From positions 62,001 to 126,000 of the forward strand of contig NZ_VUKF01000007.1 in NCBI RefSeq assembly GCF_009193185.1: DNA of 64,000 nucleotides, in the 5' to 3' direction. The stretch is from Georgenia thermotolerans. GTDB taxonomy: Bacteria; Actinomycetota; Actinomycetes; Actinomycetales; Actinomycetaceae. Positions 28,099 to 39,280 of the stretch are shown piece after piece. The stretch's first letter is position 1. The number at the start of each line of letters is the position of its first letter. The translations under genes were made by a program, and so were the position numbers. Under the pieces are notes generated by a model. It ran no database searches. It was not told where the DNA came from and worked only from the letters and a program-made list of their open reading frames with translations.

Positions 28099-28222
28099 CT
28101 TACCTTGTGCGTTTGGCACGGGAGCGCCAGCGTCAGTTGTCTCCTTGGTGCTCTAACGCTGCGACTAAGGCGTACTTCGTAGCCGACAAGGAGGACGGGT
28201 TCGCAAGGTCAAGTACCGTTCC

Positions 28223-28366
28223 GAGCCAGGTTGGAACGAGTTGGTCGGAGTGAGGAGCGGCCCCGTACGGTCGGCAACCGGTGCGCGCCTCGCACGGGCA
28301 GACGAGGCTCATCGCGGCGGGCGCAGCCGATTTCCGCTTGTCGATTCCGTGCGAAGCGATTCTTAG
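28223..28366 (+). pseudogene. Remnant of a UDP-sugar 2-epimerase 3' end
   Basis: This frame reads WNELVG, then VRSATGARLARADEA and GGRSRFPLVDSV before a stop, matching the end of the intact epimerase at 25077-26147 (WNELVE, VRSATRARPAPTDEA, GDGRAAFRVIDSL). No start or upstream body remains. The rest of 28099-28423 shows nothing recognisable. The fragment suggests a second epimerase gene lost by recombination around the lipoprotein gene. Confidence 0.7.
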
Positions 28367-28423
28367 CAATAACCTACAAGGAGCCAAATCGCGGTGGTGC
28401 CGAGTTAGTTGCGGCGAGTGTCG

Positions 28424-29575
28424 CTATCTAGCAAGTAGCGATTCCAAGATTGAGGACGCAACCTGAGCGTCAGCGTCAAAAGAGAATCGATGCGCCACGA
28501 GGTCCGATGCGGCCTTGTACTCGGCTACGCGTTCTTGCGTCAATCCGGTGAGGGATTTGGCGCAGGAGTCGAGATCAAAGCCGTCACTGACTACTCCCAG
28601 ACCATGTTGCTCGACGATTTTTGTCATCTCGGGCGAAGGTGCGATAGCCAAAGCTAGGCGCGCTTGGATGAAATCGAAGAATTTGTTTGGAAGGGCAAGG
28701 CGCGCATTCGTGCTATACGGCGGAATCCAATAGACGCCCACATCGTAATCGTTCAGCGTTTGGGGAAGAGTATGCGCGGGGACCGGGTCGTGAAATGTGA
28801 TGGTGGGATTGACCGCAGCCCTATTCTGGAGTTGGTCAAGGAAGCGGCCCCCGTCGTTCCCCGGCATAAGGAAGAGATCCAGTGTAAAGCCAGTGCCCAG
28901 GAGATCCATCGCATCGATGATGGTTTCGATCTGGCGGCCGGGTGCCGCGAGGCCGGAGTGAACTAGTCGGATCGTCGTTGCTGGGGCAGGAGATGGGGTG
29001 AGATCGACGAAGGCAGGTGAGTTCCGCATGATCTGCGGCTTGACTCCGTACCGACTGGCATACAGCTCGGCGATCCCATTGGAAACTGTCGTTATCGCTG
29101 CGCAGCGAGGGAGATACTTTCTGCACAGGTAGTCCATCATCGGTGCAACGAGAAGTCGCCACGACCGGATGTGACTGCGTTCTTCCGGCGCCCACTCGTG
29201 GAGGTCGGCCCACACGGCCGAGTCAGAGTTTTGCGCCGCGGTGAACGCTACGGGGAGTGCTCGAGCATCGTTGGCAACAACGATGTCGAAGCGTCGATCG
29301 CCGACAAGTTCGAGCGCGGCCCTTACGCCGGGCGCTGCAAGCTCCGACGATTCATGTCGGCGGGCCGCGAGTGCGAGGATACCCCGCGCTGTTTTGGGTA
29401 GCGAGGGAACGTTGTCCGGCAGTCGCAGGTGCTCGCGTGCACCCTTAGGCGTTGCTCCGTAGCCCACGGTGATCACATCGGCATGGTTACTCACGACAGA
29501 GATCTGACGTAGCACCCGGGCGTCACGCTCGATGTGCGAGAAGGAGACTACGAGGGCGGTTGGCATAACTGGCAC
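28424..29575 (-). CDS. Glycosyltransferase family 4-like
   Basis: A 383-residue GT-B glycosyltransferase. The N-terminal part has ALVVSFSHIERDARVLRQI, the FDIVVANDARALPVA segment and WADLHEW; the C-terminal part has IRLVHSGLAAPGRQIETII and LALPNKFFDFIQARLALA, the donor region. The start is unclear: GTG 29575 or ATG 29566, neither with a good ribosome site. Its 5' end lies about 100 bp from a decayed IS256-family transposase whose frame stays open into this gene, so the native start and promoter may be lost. It is opposite in strand to the cassette genes at 15.4-28.1 kb. Confidence 0.75.
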   Translation of the reverse strand: MPVMPTALVVSFSHIERDARVLRQISVVSNHADVITVGYGATPKGAREHLRLPDNVPSLPKTARGILALAARRHESSELAAPGVRAALELVGDRRFDIVVANDARALPVAFTAAQNSDSAVWADLHEWAPEERSHIRSWRLLVAPMMDYLCRKYLPRCAAITTVSNGIAELYASRYGVKPQIMRNSPAFVDLTPSPAPATTIRLVHSGLAAPGRQIETIIDAMDLLGTGFTLDLFLMPGNDGGRFLDQLQNRAAVNPTITFHDPVPAHTLPQTLNDYDVGVYWIPPYSTNARLALPNKFFDFIQARLALAIAPSPEMTKIVEQHGLGVVSDGFDLDSCAKSLTGLTQERVAEYKAASDLVAHRFSFDADAQVASSILESLLAR

Positions 29576-29671
29576 CAGATGATCGTAACGCCGCAGGGAG
29601 CCGACTTTCTTTGCGCGAGTGGCAAGCGCGGGGATGAGAGGGCCTGCCGGTACATCGCGTCGCCCCAGAGG

Positions 29672-30420
29672 AGTGCCCTCGCTGGCCTGGACCCAGATGC
29701 CCAGGACGTGCTTGATGCCCTAGGTGTCGATCCCGACGGCGATGTGTGGGGCGCGGTTAACGACGGGGGCGCCGTCGTTGACCTTGACCACGAGCGCGTC
29801 GAGAAAGATCACCTGCCAGACCGGGTCCAGCGGCCGGACTGCCAGGCCGTGACCTCCTCCAGGACCGCGTCGGTGTTGTTCGCGATCGTCTCATGGGACA
29901 GCTCGGTGCGCAGCGTGCGGGCCAGGTGGGTCTGGATTCTTGCACGGTCATCCCGCCGGCGTAGAGGCTGACGATCATCTCGTCGAGCCCGGTCAGGCGG
30001 CGGGTGCCCTTGGGCGCCAGGCGCGGTTCGAAGGTGCCCGCCCGCTCCCGCGGGGTGCTCAGCGGGACCTGGCCGACCTCGCTCTGCGGCGTCTTGTCCG
30101 TCGAGCCGTTGCGGGAGTTCGGTGAGCCGCGCCCTGCCGGATCGCCCCGCTCGTAGCCGAGGTGATCGGACAGCTCCGCGGCGAGCCCGCGCTCAAGGAC
30201 CGAACGGATCAGCTCGGGCAGGAAGCCCCTCGCCCGTCACCGCGATCCCGCCCTGTCCCCGCGCGGGCGATCAGGTCGTCGATGAGGTCGTCGCCCACAG
30301 CTCGCCGGCGGGCGTATGGGGCCGGTCCCGGCCCTCCTCATCCGCGGGCACCCAATTAGCCTCTCCCGGCCCCGTGGGGCCGTCCAGGGCGCGTTTCCGG
30401 TCGGGTTCGTCAGGATCATC
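29672..30420 (-). pseudogene. IS256-family transposase remnant
   Basis: Conceptual translation gives blocks of an IS256 transposase in shifting frames: LPELIRSVLERGLAAELSDH, LGYERGDPAGRGSPNSRNGS, TFEPRLAPKGTRRLTGLDEM with IVSLYAGGMTV, LARTLRTELSHETI, QVIFLDALVVKV and HVLGIWVQASEG. There are at least two frameshifts and an in-frame TAG after HIAVGIDT. The C-terminal third, with the rest of the DDE site, is missing. No terminal inverted repeats could be identified. Confidence 0.8.
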
Positions 30421-30486
30421 GGGCCTCCTCACGCCGGCGCGTAAGCGCCAGCATTCAGTAACCGCCACTACACAGACCATCTGACA

Positions 30487-30700
30487 CACCCGCCCCGATG
30501 GCGGCGGGCTGGTCCACGACCACCAGGACTAAGCCGTGCGTGGGGAGGTCGGCGAGGATCGCCCACAGCTTCGCCTCGTCGTTGGGCACGGCTCGGTCGT
30601 AGGGGACCGTCCCGGCCCGGTCGAGCGCAACGGCGTGGTGGTCGCTCTTGCCGACATCGAGCCCGACGGAGACGTCGACGTGCTGGTGTTCCGGGATCAT
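30487..30700 (-). pseudogene. IS110-family transposase N-terminal fragment
   Basis: From ATG 30700 the frame reads VDVSVGLDVGKSDHHAVALD, then AKLWAILADLPTHGLVLVVV and DQPAAIGA, the N-terminal DEDD domain of IS110 transposases, before diverging and ending. Only about 70 of roughly 400 residues remain. The next 230 bp up to 30931 contain no recognisable gene. Together with the IS256 debris this fills the 1.36-kb gap between the two flanking genes. Confidence 0.75.
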
Positions 30701-30931
30701 CTGCCCTCCGTTGCCGCGCCGCTGCTCAACTGGTCCTTCCGCGGCGGCTGACGTCGCCATCCGCGTTACGAAAGCGACTCCGCACCCCAAGGGTGTCTGT
30801 CTGGTGCGGCCCCTATCAGCGATCACCAGTCACCCAACAATCCCGGCGGCAACACCCGCCGGATCATCGACGACTAGCGGCAAAGGGCCATAACGGAACG
30901 TAACCGGGGCACGGCTAGGATCCTCGAAGCC

Positions 30932-32479
30932 CTACTCAACGCGGAACGGTCCGCGCTTCACGGGCGGCGAGGCTGTATTCCTCGCCTGCCCAACTTCAAT
31001 CCCGTAGTCCGTGTGGAACCTGTCCTGCGTGGAACCTGTCCTGCCGCGCGATGAGACCTCAGAGATCCTCGCTGATCGGTGCCGAATACCGCCGACTTCC
31101 TCGGCGCGTGTGGCGCACGCGACGAGAAGGAACCAGCCTAATGGCACGGTGAACATCGGCTCCGTCGCGCCCATGACAAGCAAGGCCGTGATGGTCGTGC
31201 CGATCCACGCAACGGTTCCAGCTGCGTCACGGGTGGTAGGAATGAGCACGACGACGAGAGCCCTTAGGACGATCAGAACGCAGATGCCTACGCCAATCAA
31301 CCCCACCTGCGGCAACAAATCTAAAACTGCGTTATGGCCGTGGGAGAGCGGGAACCCCGTGAGCTCGTCGATGAGTTGCTTCATCTCATTCGGTGGTGCG
31401 GGCCGCCACGCGTACGCCCAGACTGCACCCCATCCGTCGCCTCGAATTGCGGCATCGCCGGAGGCTTCGATGATGGCTCTCCAGAGTGGCAGCCTTCCCG
31501 ACAGCGACGAGGTTCTTCCCATGAACTCAGAGATGCGCTCGATGTTCAGTGCCGCGAGAATGGCAGTTCCGGTTGTCGCACTCGCGACAGCAATGCGCGA
31601 ACGTGCGGCACGCCGCGGTGTCATACGAGCCGAAATAGTCAATCCACCCCAGACCGCAAGTACTGCAATCGTAGCTAGGTAACCCGTTGCTGAGCGGGCC
31701 AGGAGCAGTACAGCCAGGATGACGCACACCGCTGTCGCCCAGCGGATCCGTCGCAGCCGTCCCGATGGGCGGTAGGTGAGACCTGCGCAGAGTGCTAGAA
31801 GAAGCGTGTAGGAGACGATGTTCCGGTTACCGTGGACGCCAAGCAGTGGAGTGCTCGCGACGGTCGCCCCAGTCTCGGTAAGGGTAGTGACGAAGGGCTT
31901 GACGGCGCTGCATGCGGTGAGCAACCCGCCCCACCTGATGCCGCGAGCGAGCGTGTTGCTGTCGGTGTTCGACGTCACCGTTAGGGCGAGCAGGGCAATC
32001 CACGCGTAGAGCAGCACCGAGGTCGCCGTCGCGCTTGGGTTGAGCGACCAGGCCAAGGACGTAAGGCAGAAGGCGAGAAACACTGCCATCGCTAGGGGTG
32101 GGCGCCGCAGAGAGATCTGGCGGTGGTCGATGAGGACGACGAGCAGTGCGAGGCCTGCGAGCCACCACATCGAATCCACGATGGACGGAAGAACGATCCG
32201 TGGGTATGAAATGAGAAAGAACGACACGCCCACAAGTGCGGCCCACATTGGCTCTCGCCAGGCAGGAACTGCGACCGACGGGTGTGACCGCCAGGCCAGG
32301 TAGGCGGGATGTGGTGCCACGTGCCGAGGTGGATACACCCGGGATTCGCGAGTGAGCAACAGTTCTGAAATTCCTACAGTAGCTGGAATGAAGCGGTTCT
32401 TGACATGGCTTTGAGAACGGAGGTAGGTAGCGCAGGTCGACACGGACCGTCTCCGAAGTCTACGAGTCGGACGCGTCAT
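30932..32479 (-). CDS. O-antigen ligase / Wzy-C-like membrane protein
   Basis: A polytopic protein (515 residues from ATG 32479; GTG 32542 is a longer option) with about 11 hydrophobic segments. The block RLPLWRAIIEASGDAAIRGD and the loop FPLSHGHNAVLDLLPQVGL, with its conserved His-Asn and Gly residues, is the signature of the Wzy_C / WaaL family that polymerises or ligates lipid-linked glycans outside the membrane. The N-terminal 75 residues are polar and Arg-rich, so the real start may be further in. It may duplicate the job of the 23495 gene or ligate a different polymer. Confidence 0.75.
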   Translation of the reverse strand: MTRPTRRLRRRSVSTCATYLRSQSHVKNRFIPATVGISELLLTRESRVYPPRHVAPHPAYLAWRSHPSVAVPAWREPMWAALVGVSFFLISYPRIVLPSIVDSMWWLAGLALLVVLIDHRQISLRRPPLAMAVFLAFCLTSLAWSLNPSATATSVLLYAWIALLALTVTSNTDSNTLARGIRWGGLLTACSAVKPFVTTLTETGATVASTPLLGVHGNRNIVSYTLLLALCAGLTYRPSGRLRRIRWATAVCVILAVLLLARSATGYLATIAVLAVWGGLTISARMTPRRAARSRIAVASATTGTAILAALNIERISEFMGRTSSLSGRLPLWRAIIEASGDAAIRGDGWGAVWAYAWRPAPPNEMKQLIDELTGFPLSHGHNAVLDLLPQVGLIGVGICVLIVLRALVVVLIPTTRDAAGTVAWIGTTITALLVMGATEPMFTVPLGWFLLVACATRAEEVGGIRHRSARISEVSSRGRTGSTQDRFHTDYGIEVGQARNTASPPVKRGPFRVE

Positions 32480-32564
32480 CCAGAGGTCTGCAGGGCTGAT
32501 GGGGAAGGCCCTTACCGGAACCGTATTGGCTGTGCGAGACACCTAGCAATGGCGGCGAATGCGG

Positions 32565-33806
32565 TCAGGGCGCCTCGACGTCCGCCTTCGTCAGCGTGCC
32601 ATCCCGCATACGGCCGAAAAAGCCCGGCGTGCGGTTCTCGTCGAGAAGCACGGTCGAGCCCAGCCCGCCCCCGGGGCGATAGCCGGTGTTGGCGATGGGC
32701 GGCGTCCCCACGATGCCGTCCGGCCCGGTGGCGGAGCGGAAGGCCAGGGCCATGCGGCCCAAGTCGATGATGCCGGAGTCCTGGTCCACGACGAGGGCGT
32801 TGGTGCCCGCGTCGATGAGCTGGACCTGGTCCGCGGGGTTGAGGAGCGTGGCGGGGGTGGCGACCTCCTTGACCACGGCGCCGATCACCTGCCGCTGCCG
32901 CTCGCCGCGGCCGATGTCGCCCTTCGGGTCTCCATAACGCATCCGGGAAAAGGCGAGGGCGGTACGTCCGTCGGCGAGGTGGCAGCCGGACGTCCACTCG
33001 AGCTCGCTGCGCGGGTCGGACACGTCGTAGTCCAGGCAGAGCTCGACGCCCCCGACCGCGTCGACGACGTGCTGCACCCCGCCCATGCCGATCTGGACGT
33101 AGTGGTCGACGGTCAGGCCCGTGAGGGACTCGACGGTCCGCACGAGTAGCGGCGGCCCGCCGAGCGAGAAGGCGGCGTTGAGCTTGTTCGCCCCGTGATC
33201 GGGGATCTGCACGAGGGTGTCGCGGGGGAGCGAGATGAGCGACGCCGTCCCCGACGCCGGCACGTGCAGCACCATGATGGTGTCGGCGCGCTGCCCCTCC
33301 GTGCCGTCCGGGATGGAGCCGTCCGAGCGGGAGTCCGAACCGGCCAGGAGGTAGGTCGTTCCCGGGGTGTCCGGGGCGCCCGACAGCGCCTCGGTGTGCT
33401 GGATCTTGCCGTTGGCCCAGAGCAGCAGGCCGACGGGCCAGGCCACCGCGAGAACGAGCAAGACCACCAGGAGGGCACGCACGGGGTGGCGACGGCGCCG
33501 GCGCGTCACGCGCGGGTCAGCAGCAGGACGCCCCTCGGGGCCTGCGGCGCGGCCCGACGCCGCACGAGGGGGCCGGCTCGCCTCCCGGCCCGGCGGGGCG
33601 TACGACGGCGGCGCCGTGGGAGCCTGCGCCCCGCGGATCGACTGACGCCGCACGCCGGCGGGGCCGGCCTGGCGTCGGGGGTGAGGCGTGGCCCCCCGCT
33701 CCTGGCCGGGCCCGACGGGCCGGGCGCCGCGCGCGTCCGGGCGCCGCCCGGACGCGCCGGGCGTGAAGCTCGGGGGGAGCGACGAGCGCCGCTCGTTCTC
33801 GGCCAC
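32565..33806 (-). CDS. LytR-CpsA-Psr (LCP) family ligase
   Basis: A 413-residue protein with a 105-residue Pro/Arg/Ala-rich cytosolic N-terminus, one membrane helix (ALLVVLLVLAVAWPVGLLLW) and an LCP domain from about residue 150: YLLAGSDSRSDG, RADTIMVLHV, SLPRDTLVQI, NKLNAAFSLGG and LAFSRMRYGDPKGDIGRGER. LCP enzymes move lipid-linked glycopolymers onto peptidoglycan outside the membrane. The start GTG 33806 is chosen for AGAAGGG upstream. It is one of a tandem pair of LCP genes, which fits attachment of more than one polymer. Confidence 0.9.
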   Translation of the reverse strand: MAENERRSSLPPSFTPGASGRRPDARGARPVGPGQERGATPHPRRQAGPAGVRRQSIRGAQAPTAPPSYAPPGREASRPPRAASGRAAGPEGRPAADPRVTRRRRRHPVRALLVVLLVLAVAWPVGLLLWANGKIQHTEALSGAPDTPGTTYLLAGSDSRSDGSIPDGTEGQRADTIMVLHVPASGTASLISLPRDTLVQIPDHGANKLNAAFSLGGPPLLVRTVESLTGLTVDHYVQIGMGGVQHVVDAVGGVELCLDYDVSDPRSELEWTSGCHLADGRTALAFSRMRYGDPKGDIGRGERQRQVIGAVVKEVATPATLLNPADQVQLIDAGTNALVVDQDSGIIDLGRMALAFRSATGPDGIVGTPPIANTGYRPGGGLGSTVLLDENRTPGFFGRMRDGTLTKADVEAP

Positions 33807-33928
33807 CTGACCACCCTTCTGCCAATGTCGATCCTGCGGTGGAGTGGCCCACCGGGGCTGTGCCAGCGTAGAGCCTGCGCCGGCCCGAAGCGTCGTGCGG
33901 CGGGGAGGCCGGCGGAACCGTTCTCGCG

Positions 33929-35128
33929 CTATCCCGCCGTCCCCGGCACCCCGGATGCGGCCGGCGTTCCCGCTGCGGGCTCGCCGGTCGGCGGCTCGGG
34001 CGGCGCCTCTCCGGTGCCGGTGAGCGTGGCGTCGATCGGCGCATCGGTGCGCAGCGCCTCCCACATGGCGTCTGCCTCGTCCGCCGGCACCACCCGTGCC
34101 CCTGCCCAGTCGAAGGGCATGGTGGCGAAGGCGATCCCGGCGGCGTCCAGGCCGCGCAGCGAGTTCGCGAGCCCGGCGAGCGTGGGAATCTCACCGACGG
34201 TCTGACCGGTGGTCAGCGTCGACGTCGTCGCGTCGAGGAACTTGTACAGCGCGGGTAGGTCCGTCAGAAGGTTCTTGCCCAGGGCCTCCCGGGCGATAGC
34301 TGCAACGAGCTCCTGCTGGCGGCCGATGCGAGAGATGTCGGAGCCGTCCCCGACGCTCTTGCGTACCCGGGCGAAGCCGAGGGCGTCGTGCCCATTGAGC
34401 ACCTGGTAACCGGCCTGGAGGTGAAGGTCTGCCTGCGGGTCGTTGATGGGCTCGGGCACATCCATGGGCACCCCTCCGAGGGCGTCGACCATGTTGATGA
34501 AGCCGGCGAAGTCGACGACGACGAAGTCGTCGATGAACACCCCGGTGAGCTGTTCCACCGTCTTGATCGTGCAGGCTGCCGCGGCACCGACGTCTCCGCT
34601 CTGCCCACCCATCGAGAAGGCCGAGTTGAACATCGCCTGGCTCTGCGGGCGGGTCTGGGTGCCGTTGGGCAGGGTGCAGGAGGGGATGTCGACGAGGGTG
34701 TCGCGCGGGATGGAGACGAGCTCCACCCTGGATCGGTCCGCGGAGATGTGGGCGATCATCGCCGTGTCGGAGCGCATGCCGCCGACGCCCGAGCCGTCGT
34801 CGTTCTCGCCGGCCCGGGAGTCGGAACCAAGGATGAGGATGTTGAGCCACCGCCCCTCGAGGGCGTCGTCCGGTGCGGCCGGGCTCGGACGGTCGTTGCC
34901 CAGCAGGCTGGAGATGTCCTGGCGGTTGATGTTCCCCTGCATCTCGCTGTAGGCGAGGGCGCCGCCGGTGCCGACGAACAGGACGAGCGCGAGGCCGGTG
35001 ATGCCGGCCCGGCCGAGCGCCGTGTGCCGGCGCTTCCGGCGGGCGTGCCGGATCGGCGCGTCTGCAACGTCGGCCCTGCGGGCGGAAGGGCGCACGCGAG
35101 CGTTGGCATGTCGGGGCACAGCCTGCAT
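33929..35128 (-). CDS. LytR-CpsA-Psr (LCP) family ligase
   Basis: A 399-residue LCP protein: short basic N-terminus (RHARRKRRHTALGRAG), one membrane helix (ITGLALVLFVGTGGALAY), then the LCP domain with NILILGSDSRAGENDD, RSDTAMIAHIS, SIPRDTLVDIPSC, FNSAFSMGG and LGFARVRKSVGDGSD. The Pro/Gly-rich tail (TGEAPPEPPTGEPAAG) is probably flexible. ATG 35128 is preferred over the upstream frame extension. It diverges from a GlfT1-like gene across 164 bp and lies 122 bp upstream of the other LCP gene. Confidence 0.9.
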   Translation of the reverse strand: MQAVPRHANARVRPSARRADVADAPIRHARRKRRHTALGRAGITGLALVLFVGTGGALAYSEMQGNINRQDISSLLGNDRPSPAAPDDALEGRWLNILILGSDSRAGENDDGSGVGGMRSDTAMIAHISADRSRVELVSIPRDTLVDIPSCTLPNGTQTRPQSQAMFNSAFSMGGQSGDVGAAAACTIKTVEQLTGVFIDDFVVVDFAGFINMVDALGGVPMDVPEPINDPQADLHLQAGYQVLNGHDALGFARVRKSVGDGSDISRIGRQQELVAAIAREALGKNLLTDLPALYKFLDATTSTLTTGQTVGEIPTLAGLANSLRGLDAAGIAFATMPFDWAGARVVPADEADAMWEALRTDAPIDATLTGTGEAPPEPPTGEPAAGTPAASGVPGTAG

Positions 35129-35292
35129 CCTAGGTAATGGTGCGTCGTATTCCGTGCACAAGCGTCAGTATCGAGGTAAAGATGTTGTGGAGGCGTCGGT
35201 CCCGTAAAGCCACGGGACGGTGCCCGAGGTCCCTCCACGCACCCCTTAGGCTTGCCGGGCCGCCGCAGCGGCACGGTCGAGCAGGAGAACAG

Positions 35293-36270
35293 GTGGAGCA
35301 CTCAGGGCAGGAGAGGGCCGAGCCCCGCGTCGTCGCGGTGGTCGTGGCGTACAACAGGCGGGAGCTGCTGGGCCAGACCCTCGACGCGCTCGCCGCGCAG
35401 GCCCGGCCGTGTGACGCGGTCGTGGTGGTGGACAACGCCTCGACGGACGGGTCGGGCGCCGTCGCCGCGGCCCATCTCTCGGCGCCGGACGTCGTCTCCC
35501 TGACGCGGAACACCGGTGGGGCGGGCGGGTTCGCCGCAGGGATCGCCCACGCCCTGCAGAGCCACCGTGCGGACCTCGTGTGGATCATGGACGACGACAC
35601 CGTGCCGACCCCCACCGCCCTTGAGGAGCTGCTCCGGGCGCGCGCCGCCTACCCGGGCGAGCCGGCGCTGCTGGCCTCCCGGGTGGTGTGGAAGGACGGC
35701 CGGGACCATCCCATGAACACCCCGCGGCCGCGGCCGGGGGCCGGGGCCGCGGGGCGGGCACGGGCGGCCGCCGCGGGAGCGGTCCAGGTTCGCTCGGCGT
35801 CGTTCGTCTCGCTGCTCCTGGACGCCCGCGCGGTGCGGGCCGTCGGGTTGCCCCAGGCCGCCTACTTCATCTGGAACGACGACTTCGAGTACACCGCCCG
35901 GGTGCTCCGGCGCCGGACAGGGCTGTACGTCCCCTCCTCGGTGGTGCGCCACCTCACGCGTACCTTCGGCGCCACCGACGCCGACCCGGGGGACCGGTTC
36001 TACTTCGAGGTCCGCAACAAGGTCTGGCTGTTCGCCCGGTCCACGGCACTCGGCCCCCTGGACACGCTCCTGTACGGGGGCTCCAGCCTGGTGCGGTGGG
36101 CGCGCACGGCCGCCCGCTCGCGGGAACGGGGGCGCCTGCTGCGCGCCGGGTGGCGCGGCCTGCGGGACGGTGTGGCGACCAGCCCGCAGGCCACCAGCGC
36201 CCTGCTCGCGGACCAGGGCGCGGTCACCGACGAGGTGCGCGAGATCGAGCGAGGGGCCCGCCGTGGCTGA
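35293..36270 (+). CDS. GlfT1-like glycosyltransferase (GT2)
   Basis: A 325-residue GT-A enzyme. It has VVAVVVAYNRRELLGQTLDA, VVVVDNASTDGSG, the NTGGAGGFAAGI loop and the metal-binding WIMDDDTVP near residue 98. YFIWNDDFEYTARV supplies the catalytic acidic pair. These are the hallmarks of GlfT1 and related galactofuranosyl/rhamnosyl transferases, which start galactan synthesis on a lipid-linked primer. GTG 35293 follows GGAGA. The stop overlaps the next start. A paralogue lies at 41753. Confidence 0.82.
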   Translation: MEHSGQERAEPRVVAVVVAYNRRELLGQTLDALAAQARPCDAVVVVDNASTDGSGAVAAAHLSAPDVVSLTRNTGGAGGFAAGIAHALQSHRADLVWIMDDDTVPTPTALEELLRARAAYPGEPALLASRVVWKDGRDHPMNTPRPRPGAGAAGRARAAAAGAVQVRSASFVSLLLDARAVRAVGLPQAAYFIWNDDFEYTARVLRRRTGLYVPSSVVRHLTRTFGATDADPGDRFYFEVRNKVWLFARSTALGPLDTLLYGGSSLVRWARTAARSRERGRLLRAGWRGLRDGVATSPQATSALLADQGAVTDEVREIERGARRG

Positions 36271-37108
36271 CGGGTTCAGCGTGCTGCTGCCCGTCTACGC
36301 TGGCGACGACGCGGGTCACTTCCGGCAGGCGGTCAGCTCCGCCACCGCGCAGCAGTCGCTGCGCCCCGCCGAGCTCGTGGTCGTCCGGGACGGCCCGGTG
36401 GGAGAGGCCCTCGCCGAGGTGCTGCGCGAGCTGAAGGAGGCGGGGCCGACGAGCCCGGCCGGTGACGTGCCGGTGCGGATCGTCGAGCTCGCGGACAACC
36501 AGGGCCTCGCCGTCGCCCTCGAGCGGGGCCTCGCGGCCTGCGCGCACGAGATCGTTGCGCGGGCCGACGCCGACGACATCTCCCTCCCGCAACGCTTCGC
36601 CGTCCAGGTCCCGCTGGTCGCCGGGGGCCTCGACCTGCTCGGCTCGGCGATCACGGAGTTCGTCGACGACCCGGCCGTGCCCGGGATGTCGCGCGTGCTC
36701 CCGGCGCAGGCGGCCGAGATCTCCGCGACGGCACGCTTCCGCGACCCGTTCAACCACCCGTCGGTGGTCTACCGGCGCAGCGCGGTCAGCCGGGCCGGCG
36801 GGTACCAGCACCTCGACCTCCTCGAGGACTACTGGCTGTTCGCCCGCATGATCGCCACGGGCGCCCGGGTCGCCAACGTTCCGGAGCCGCTGGTCCTCTA
36901 CCGGGTCGGGGCCGGCGCCTACCGCCGCCGCGGCGGCGTCCGGCTGCTCAAGGCCGAGCTGCAGCTGCAGTGGCGCTTCCGGGCCGCCGGCTTCACGTCC
37001 GTCCCGCAGTTCCTGCGGAACGTTGTGGTCCGCGGCGGGTACCGGCTGGTGCCGGAGCCCGCGCGCCGGCTGGCCTACCGGCGCATGATCTCTCCCGCCC
37101 GGCGCTAG
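36263..37108 (+). CDS. Glycosyltransferase family 2
   Basis: A 281-residue GT-A transferase: FSVLLPVYAGDDAGHFRQAV, LVVVRDGPVG, NQGLAVALERGL, the DXD-type ADADDISLPQRF near residue 103, and NHPSVVYRRSAV with LEDYWLFARM. This is the pattern of GT2 enzymes adding a single sugar to a glycolipid; the sugar is not predictable. GTG 36263 overlaps the previous gene by 8 bp. glf follows after 118 bp. Confidence 0.85.
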   Translation: MADGFSVLLPVYAGDDAGHFRQAVSSATAQQSLRPAELVVVRDGPVGEALAEVLRELKEAGPTSPAGDVPVRIVELADNQGLAVALERGLAACAHEIVARADADDISLPQRFAVQVPLVAGGLDLLGSAITEFVDDPAVPGMSRVLPAQAAEISATARFRDPFNHPSVVYRRSAVSRAGGYQHLDLLEDYWLFARMIATGARVANVPEPLVLYRVGAGAYRRRGGVRLLKAELQLQWRFRAAGFTSVPQFLRNVVVRGGYRLVPEPARRLAYRRMISPARR

Positions 37109-37184
37109 CCGGGCGCGGAGCCCGTGAGGTGGAATCGCTCACTTCGGTAGCCCGACGTCCGGGTCGGACAGGTGCAGCGGCTAA

Positions 37185-39279
<2,095 letters not shown>

Positions 39280-39280
<1 letters not shown>

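Noticed and set aside
29672-30700. Intact insertion sequence
   Set aside because: Both transposase frames are truncated and the IS256 copy has frameshifts and a stop; no terminal repeats found.
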